64,000 bases of DNA from Crocodylus rhombifer (taxonomy: Eukaryota > Chordata > Crocodylia > Crocodylidae): contig JAVSML010025211.1 of the NCBI GenBank assembly GCA_038503035.1, forward strand, positions 558,001 through 622,000, in the 5' to 3' direction. Every line of letters starts with the position of its first letter. Position 1 is the first letter of the stretch. Below the pieces are notes generated by a model. The model worked only from the letters and a program-made list of their open reading frames with translations, made no database searches and was not told the origin of the DNA. Shown in pieces: positions 57,009-64,000 of the stretch. A program made the position numbers and the translations under genes.

Positions 57009-58145
57009 CATGGGCAGCCACCAGAACAGGAGCTGAAGGACAGCCTTGTAGTCAGGTCAGCTCACTGGGGCCTCACATGACCAGAAGAGGACTCAGGCCA
57101 GAGCTAGATAAGCCCGGGAATCTGGCCAGTCAAGAAGGCCAGCCCCCAGTGTCACAGAGTGCAGAGCTCCTGACAGCGTGGCAGGGCCCCCGAATCTGAA
57201 AAGAAAGCTGAAAGAAAGCAGCTCTGCAGGCCTGGGAACAAAAAAGAGCTACCTAGAGAGAAAGAGACACTTGTTAAGCAGGCAAGTGGTCTTCATTTTT
57301 GTGTTAAGACTAGTGGCTTAGGTTTGGGACTAGAGGGGTGGTTCAGAAATCCCATTAGTGCCCATGGGCACATGACTGTCTTGGGCTCTGCTGAGGGCAA
57401 GTTCAAGGGAAAGTGGGGGCTGGGACCCAGAAGACAGGCTTAGAACAGTGGGCCTGGGCTGCAGGACTAGCCAGAGTAGAGAGGCAGAAGCCAGGAAGGC
57501 TAAAACCCCAACAAAGGAAGGAAGGTCTGGAGTGGCCTGGAAACAAAGGGACAAGTGTCCCACCCAATAGGTAACTCAGAATCTGTGAAGCATAGGGCAT
57601 GGTGGAGAGGAGGTATGGAGCCATGCAATGAAGCCCTTAAGGCAAAGGACCACAACCACCAGGTGTTCCTTAGAGCAAGACCAGATCTGGGAAGCCCTGG
57701 GGCAGCCTTCCTTTTATAACCATAAACAGCATCAAGACATAGCAGGCAAGTGAAGGAAAGACTGTTTCCAGAGTGAGTAGGGCAAAAAGGGAATTTTGTG
57801 AGCCTCCAGAGGCTTACGGCCACACCTGGGGATGGCACCCGATTAACAGAACCCTACGCCCTGAGGGCTGGATCAATCACCTGACCCTAGCACACAGGGC
57901 TAGGCAGACCAGGTACACCAGATCCCTGGCATTCAGGGGCTTGAACGGGGACCCAGCACCCAACCCCAGCACACTGGGGGCTAGGAGGTGGTAGCTCCAG
58001 ACCCCCAAGACCCAATCCTGGCAGGCTGGGGGAAGGAGGAGGAGGAGTTCCAGGCCACCAGGGATCAATCCCAGCATGGGCAGCCAGCAGAACAGAGATT
58101 AAAGAACAGCTTTGTAGTCAGGCTGGGCTAGAAAGGGGTGGCAAC
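57009..58145 (+). repeat. GC-rich segment bounded by direct repeats, possible LTR-type element
   Basis: CAGCATGGGCAGCCACCAGA at 57008-57027 recurs as CAGCATGGGCAGCCAGCAGA near 58072. The similarity continues for about 65 bp (GGACAGCCTTGTAGTCAGG against GAACAGCTTTGTAGTCAGG). The intervening 1 kb is GC-rich with many short frames but no recognisable domain. It could be a decayed LTR element or a composite dispersed repeat. Confidence 0.35.
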
Positions 58146-60467
58146 AACCCCCAGGACCCCATCCTGACATGCTGAACCAGGAACCCAATCCTGGCACTCA
58201 GGGTAAAGAGGAGCTAGTTTTATGCCTCAGTGCTCAATCTGGCCCATCGACCAGTCCTGCCCCACTCATTTGGACTGCAGGGCCAAAAGGTTTAGCACCA
58301 ATGGTTAAAAAGACTGAACCCAAGAGTCCATAGGCAGGTAGCATAACAGGTCTAACAACAGTGCTATATATGCACATTCAAATATTTCGGGAGAAATTTC
58401 CCGAGTTTGTGCTCTTGGTAGAGAAACTTACCCAGAGATGCCTAACAGACACTGGAATGATTTTACCCTGAACAGCAGACAGCGTGCAGTGGTGACATTA
58501 CACAGCTAGAAGGCCCCTAATGCACACACCTCAGCATGCTCTGCAGACTCCCTCAGTCTTCCTAGCAGCAGATAGCAGCAGCCAATCAGAGCTGCCCTGT
58601 GCACTGACCCAGACTACTCGGAGTCAGTCTACGTCTCCTTGCAGCACAGTGTGGGATTGTGAAAGGGGTGTGTTCTGCTCCCTGCTCAACTGGAGTACTA
58701 TAGTCCAGCCTGAGACGCATGCTATTAGGGGCCTGCATTGGAAAACCCACTCATTCTGCCTATTTTGGATCATCCAAGAGATCCAGCAATACTAGAAGAC
58801 ATTCACAAGACTGCTACTGTTACTATGCTTCTTTCTATATACCACTTGAGTTTTGAAACTATTCTATTGTGCTTTCACCTTAACCTTCCACCCAAACCCC
58901 AGATATCTGCACCTTTAAATCTCCTTTTCCCTCCTTTCATACTGGTGTGTTCCATCCTTATTCCTGAACTCCTGCCTCCTGATAGATACTGCAACCACAG
59001 ATCCTCAAAATATTGCTCCTTATTTGCTCACTAGGATGAATGGGATTTATTCAATTCAAACTGCTGCCTCTTAAGTAGGCCCCAGTGAAAAAGATTACTA
59101 TCTAATCTGCTTAACCCTACACTTCATTGGTTATACCACTTGTAGGAAATATGGCAGCCTCTCACACAGAATAACTCTCAACTCTTCCTGCTATAGCACT
59201 CAAATTTTAAGGTAACTTTCAAAAATCCTCACAATGACCATATTCCACTTTTGCCAAACAGCCTCATAAATAGCAGTGCTTGTCTATACAAACTTTTAAA
59301 ATGAGGACGGGTGTGCAAAGGGTTAGATAACCATATAGTGCTCCAGTTATGATGCCTGCAAGCAGTGAGCTGGAAACACCACAAGATTCCAGTCCTCTAT
59401 GAGTCATGAGTCAGAAAGGACATGCCAGGACTTAAAGAACAGCAGTGAAAAATCATTGGGAGCCACAAAGGTCTTTAGTCACTAAGGAAACCCTCCCTGG
59501 GATCATCACTGGGTAACATTACTAATAAATAGAGTACAGCTACCAAGGGGATTGCTGGAATCTTGACTAGGGCAAAAAAATGCTGACAACTCTCATGAAT
59601 CTACTTTCAGCATCAAGTTCAAATAATCCTCTTGACACTGACAAACTTGTGAACAACCGTTCCATCTGTACTCCCCTTTTCCTGGTTAAAAGTGATTGAG
59701 ATGTCTTTAGCTGGCAACTAACTTTTAAAAGAAAACTACAATATGTCAGGTAATCAACCTGCTTTTCATACTTGGAGTATGTCAGTATCTGGTTTCCTTT
59801 CCCAAGAATCTTTGTCTGACAGCAGACAAAGATCAAACAAAAATGCAGATTCTATTAAATCTATCATTCATTTGTTTGTAATGACATATTTATAGACCCT
59901 GGCAAGAACAGGCTTATCTGTGTGCGAGTACTCCTTTCTTTTTCTTCTCTAAGTATCCAAAATATATGATATTGGAGGATGATATTTTGTCACATCCCTT
60001 AATCGGTATGTATATAAGGTAATTAGAGAAAAAAGGTTCTACAGAACACCCATGTCTCATTCACAGAATCAGAGCAACACTGTTATTGTTGCAAGTTCAT
60101 TGGGGAAATACATTGCTAAACTTAGCCTTACATGGAAGTAAGACTGGGCTTTGGAAGTCATGCTAGATGTTTCAGGAATCTGAATGATAAATACTTTATT
60201 GAAATTTGAGGGGAAAATGCTGAATGAGATCTACCTCCTATATGCAATCGTAGATTAAGAGAAAAGACCAAAAAAATTAAAGAGCATCAGCTACTTGAAA
60301 AACACCTCTCTCTCTCTCTCTTTTAAACACAAAAAAGAAGCAACTGTGCAGTTTGGGTATGCAAATGGATTCTTCAGCTTTTTCTAGATATTCAAACAGA
60401 CAGAAGCTTTTGTCTCTTTGCAACTGGATTATTGCTGGGACTTTCAATTTGGAACTACACTTTCAGG
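58146..60467. other. Intronic sequence, nothing recognised
   Basis: A mixed-composition first third (perhaps a continuation of the GC-rich repeat), then AT-rich. A (CT)n run lies at 60307-60322. No exon supported. Confidence 0.5.
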
Positions 60468-61014
60468 CAGGGGTGGGCAAAATGGCAGATCCAGCCAGGA
60501 CCCAGGCCCCACTTCCCAGAAGCCTCTGCTCACATGGCTAGAGCCAGTCTTCATGGAGATCCCAGCTGTAGTGCAAAGCTGGGGTTGCCATAGAGACCGG
60601 CCCCAGTCATGATGGCAGGGCACACATTAGGGGCAACTTGATCGGGGCCAGGGCAGAGCTGCAAATCTGCAGCCTGCACGCTCCAAGCAGAGATGTGCAG
60701 GCTGCAGATAATGGCTCTGCCCCTGCTCCAGACCAGGGTGGCAATGCTGCAAGGAGCTGGGGCAAAGCCGTGACATGCAGCCTGCCCAGACCAAGCTGCA
60801 GATCATGGCTCTGCCCTAGCCCCAAAACAAGCTGCCCCTGTTGCAAGATCCCACCAGCTCCAGAGAAGCCCACTGCCCTGCTGTGTACCCTGCCAGTATA
60901 GTTGGGGCCAGTCTCCATAGTAACCCCAGTCTTGAGCTATCACAGTGCAGCTGCTGCTGGGGTCTCCATGGAGACTCAGCCTCTGGCCTACAGGCCAGAT
61001 TTTGCTCACCCCTG
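60468..61014. mobile_element. hAT element, CAGGGGTGGGCAA type, 547 bp
   Basis: The left end CAGGGGTGGGCAAAATGGC and the right end ...CCAGATTTTGCTCACCCCTG. Flanks CTTTCAGG (60460-60467) and CTTTAAGA (61015-61022) agree at 6 of 8. The GC-rich interior carries tandem-like CAGACCAAGCTGCAGATCATGG-style near repeats. The frames seen on both strands are chance. Confidence 0.8.
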
Positions 61015-61209
61015 CTTTAAGATTATTTGAAACATCCTATCCAGTAAGTTTACTTAAACGTAAGCATCTCAAGTAACATATTCCACTTGTGCTCCATAAC
61101 TAGGTGAGCTTTCAAAAAGTTTCCATGTCCAATGCAAAAATGTTGGTTTATGTTTATTAAGCTCCTACAGGTGTGAATCCTATCCATCTTATAACCAAAG
61201 ACTTCTGCC
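61015..61209. other. Short intronic spacer
   Basis: AT-rich, nothing recognised. Confidence 0.5.
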
Positions 61210-61640
61210 CCACTCCCTCCCTCACCATGGGGGCCTCAATCTGCCCCCCCCTGCCCCTTCCCCACAACAGACTTACCTGCTGGGGGAATGTCCATGCATG
61301 CATGCACACATGCTCAGCTCCCACCCCTGGATATTTTCTCCCTACACCTATGCATGGGGTGGGGGGAAGCCCTCCTGCCTCTTCCTAAAGATGGACAGAT
61401 GGACATTCGCCCATCTCCAGGGAGGGCAGGACAGTCTGCTGCAAAAAATCTCTCCCCTCTCCCTATGCTTTAGGATACCTAGGCTTCCCACCTCTGTTTG
61501 CAGCTCCATTTTTATCCTTCCTCCCTCCCCACCTATTTTCCAGCTGTTTTGCAGGGACAAGACTTTTTCAAGCAGAATCAATCAAATTCACAGTTTTGGC
61601 AAAAAGTGTGAATTTGGTAGATCCCTATTCATACAAGTAT
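61210..61640 (-). mobile_element. GC-rich repeat module (copy D) with consensus splice donor
   Basis: On the minus strand the left side begins near 61628 with AGGGATCTACCAAATTCACA. The GC-rich interior ends in a core whose reverse complement near 61266-61285 is CCCAGCAGGTAAGTCTGTTG. The same core type is found at 6514, 14262 and 29667, but the outer ends differ from those copies. Non-coding. Confidence 0.45.
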
Positions 61641-62539
61641 CTTTCATTCTTGGCAATGCTAGCCAACACTGGCCTAATGCCTTTCATGGACAATCAATCA
61701 GTCTCACCCTAAGTGTTTATCTATGCCATTCAATAAGGGTGACAATTGTTTCCTTCCAAACCAGAAGTAGCATAACTACTTTAATTCAGCACTAGAGAGG
61801 TTACCAGTGTCCATGAAGCACTGCACATATAAATGAGTATGCTACTTCCAGATCAGGAGACAGTGTGTGTGGAGCATGTGCGAAGTGTCTTAGTATACTA
61901 CTGTTTGGCACTGTGATAGGGTATACCTCTATACCACTCAAAGTGATCTGCCTTCTGGATAGTTTCTATCCTTTTCAGTCAAATGGCAAGAAGGTTAAGG
62001 AGCCATAACTACTAGTTAGAAACAGGTTCTTTATTCTGCTTTATCCCCTTTCTGCTACTTGGGTTATGCAAAGAGAACAGCTGCCACTCAAATGTATCCT
62101 GCAGGGTATTTTGCAGGAAAAGTGGACACCTGGTGGGCAAGGAACTTGGCAATGCTCAATCCAAAGGACCTTAAAAGGCAAAGCAGATATTTCAGACACC
62201 AAGCCTAGGTATAGTTTTATAAACACATCCCTCCACTGGTAACTAGCTGCATATACATAAAGCTTTCATTAATCTATGTAGCCCTAAAGTTTAAGAAGGA
62301 CAGCATCAATTCAAGATAATTATTTTTTTTAAGTTAGCAGTTTCAGATATAAATGCTGAAACCCTTTGGCAACTTGTGGTTTCACAGTTATATATTTTCT
62401 CTCTCATTTGTTAAAAAGATGGCTTTTACTGTTGCTTGAAAGCTTTTTCCACTTCAAGAGAACAATTTCAGTCAATTTTCTCTAAAAAGAAAAGTTACTT
62501 CTGTATAATTTGTTATAGTAGCTTAGTATTACTAACCAT
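61641..62539. other. Intronic AT-rich sequence
   Basis: Nothing recognised. Confidence 0.55.
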
Positions 62540-62860
62540 CAGTGGAGACGCGTAGGGGGTGCACAGGGATGCACATACACCTGAGAATGCTGGTGCACCC
62601 CATGACAGGTCATGCTCCCCATTTAGGCGACAGCCAGGGGCAGGCGGGAGTGCTGGTGCCCCCCCTGCAAGTACCAGCTGGGGAGTGGAGCTTCTGGGAG
62701 AGCCGCAGCCACTTCCTGATCAGCGCAATTGGTCACAGAGGGACTCTCCCCAGTTGGTGAGATTGGTCGTGGGGGGACCCACCCCGCCATTGCTTACTGG
62801 TCACTGGGGGGGGGGGGGGGGGGGGGCACGTGTCCCCCACCCCTACTCAGGTGGCATCAG
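62540..62860. repeat. GC-rich repeat with G21 run and imperfect 16-bp palindrome
   Basis: GTGGAGACGCGTAGGGGGTG at the left. A run of 21 G at 62806-62826 continues into CACGTGTCCCCC, an imperfect version of the palindrome at 14006 and 16682. The short frames are compositional. Probably another member of the GC-rich repeat group. Confidence 0.4.
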
Positions 62861-62904
62861 TGGCCCATGCTAACAATACTGTAAGTATTATAGGTCCTGC
62901 CTCT

Positions 62905-63172
62905 GTGGCCATAGGGGACAGTGGCCTCAAGCTTCAGCAGGGGAAATTTAGGTTGGATATTAGGAGGAACTTTGTAAGTATGAGGGTAGTCAAGCATTGG
63001 AACAGGCTACCTAGAGAAACTGTGGAATTTTCATCCTTGGAAGTTTTCAAGAACAGACTGGACAGACATTTAGCTGCAATAGTTTAGTCAGAAATGCTCC
63101 TGCCATAAGCAGCAGGTTGGAGTAGATGACCTTGTGAAGTCCCTTCCAGCTCTACTTTCCTATGATCCTATA
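62905..63172 (+). mobile_element. CR1 3' end fragment (older subfamily)
   Basis: Encodes [20 protein letters not shown] and [20 protein letters not shown], then [13 protein letters not shown], followed by CCCTTCCAGCTCTACTTTCC and a TATGATCCTATAAC tail. Closest here to 40880-43322. Confidence 0.9.
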
Positions 63173-64000
63173 ACAACAGTAGGTAAGTTCTAAGATACCA
63201 GTGTCCAATTTTTAATACAAATTGTCCCTTCAAAACTTAAAAAAAATTACTGAAGTGTTTGGAAACTTACATATTACAATAACTGAAAGGTTATTGCACT
63301 GAAAATTTTCAAGCTAAAAAAATGAATTATTTGAATTTCTATAAGCAATTTAAAAAACCAAAGAAAGGAAGCCAATGATGGAAGAGAGAAGAAACAAGGG
63401 CTAGAGCCCTGGCCAAGTTCTAAAAGGTTTTAAATACCAAAAATGTATTGTTGCATTAGTTTCATCTTTGATATATATATAATGAAAATAAAGTAATAAA
63501 ATCTATTCTTGCACTAGTATCATCCAGTAAAAGGCTGACATGTAACAGTAATAAGAGAAAACACCATTTTTGAACTAACAAGTAGTAGTATAAGTTAAAC
63601 TCCTGAAGACACAAAAGCAGATAATACCAACTTCACCCACTTTCTTGCTTCTTCCTCAAGCTATCTGTTTTAAAGATTGGTAATAAGGAGAGCTTAAGCA
63701 AGATGTCTCATACTTCAGATAATGTTGAGCAAGTGTATTAAACTAGTTGCATCCATACCCAGATGCCTAGTCAAGACTAGGGTGCAATGCTGCATGTACA
63801 AGGACATGGTACCCGTTTCAAGAATATGCAGCTAATGCAAAGAGAGTAAGAGAAAAGAACTATGTTCATTTGCTTTAAAAATATACGTATATTAAAATTA
63901 TGAACAAAGTGCAAGAAATATTTACCTCCACACACCAAGCAATTACCTAATTTCTCACAAGTGCTATAGCAAGAAAAAAAACTTTAGTACACAACAATGA
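63173..64000. other. Intronic AT-rich sequence to window end
   Basis: Nothing recognised. A donor-like site on the minus strand near 63925 was considered and rejected. Confidence 0.5.

Larger units (their letters stand above)
1..64000 (-). other. MLLT10: MLLT10 (AF10) gene interval, mostly intron
   Basis: Two consecutive coding exons on the minus strand (48139-48193, then 12574-12683) place the window inside MLLT10. The intron between them is complete at 35,455 bp. The intron 5' of the first exon and the one 3' of the second run off the window. I looked for the preceding exon (first PHD finger, ending near CRKCESQERAARV) and the following one (starting near TCYICDEQG) and did not find either, so both should lie outside. 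The interval assignment is inference from the two exons. Everything between them is repeats or unremarkable AT-rich DNA. Confidence 0.85.

Noticed and set aside
63926..63958. Possible minus-strand exon ending in a GTAAAT donor, encoding TCEKLGNCLVCG
   Set aside because: It does not match the expected MLLT10 first PHD finger, the donor is weak, and the 33-nt frame is at the window edge.

Overview
The window looks like intronic DNA from a non-avian reptile, most likely a crocodilian. The reasons are CR1 LINEs ending in ATCTATGAA-type repeats, many hAT and Tigger-like miniature elements, Penelope-like tails and very long introns. The species call is inference. There is no prokaryotic gene content. 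Nearly all of the long open frames are fragments of transposon proteins or chance frames in GC-rich repeats.

The host gene is on the minus strand and consists of two short exons that an ORF scan misses. The 55-nt exon at 48139-48193 and the 110-nt exon at 12574-12683 have correct splice sites and matching phase (1 to 1). Together they encode the zinc-knuckle and start of the second PHD finger of AF10 (MLLT10), the DOT1L cofactor. The window therefore holds part of the intron upstream of the 55-nt exon (48194-64000), a complete intron of 35,455 bp (12684-48138), and part of the next intron (1-12573).

Layout by coordinate. 1-12573: Tigger-like end, unclassified inverted-terminal-repeat (TIR) element A, a head-to-head pair of Penelope-like tails with hammerhead-like cores, a minus CR1, a GC-rich hAT-like element, a long CR1 (copy 1), and a hAT miniature element. 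12684-20700: GC-rich repeat B, an LTR-like block with 123-bp direct repeats, a third Penelope-like tail, and an old CR1 split by a hAT with a perfect 8-bp duplication. 20700-25330: Helitron-like elements around a decayed BED-type hAT transposase gene. 27500-36450: TIR element C, GC-rich repeat C, a CR1 with an ORF1 esterase domain, and a CR1 nested inside an opposite-strand CR1. 36541-43322: hAT miniature elements and old CR1s. 45178-47789: TIR element B, carrying its own Tigger-like and CR1 (copy 3) insertions. 48194-64000: more hAT and Tigger-like elements, a large foldback element at 53295-53650, a GC-rich segment with a direct repeat, and CR1 3' ends.

The only genes expected to work are the MLLT10 exons. 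Everything else is a record of repeated transposition. The best leads are the hammerhead-ribozyme relics, the TIR family with termini near TTTACTCAAATCCAAGAC, the GC-rich module that carries a consensus splice donor in the gene's sense orientation, and the foldback element. I did not see an intact undescribed multi-gene system.
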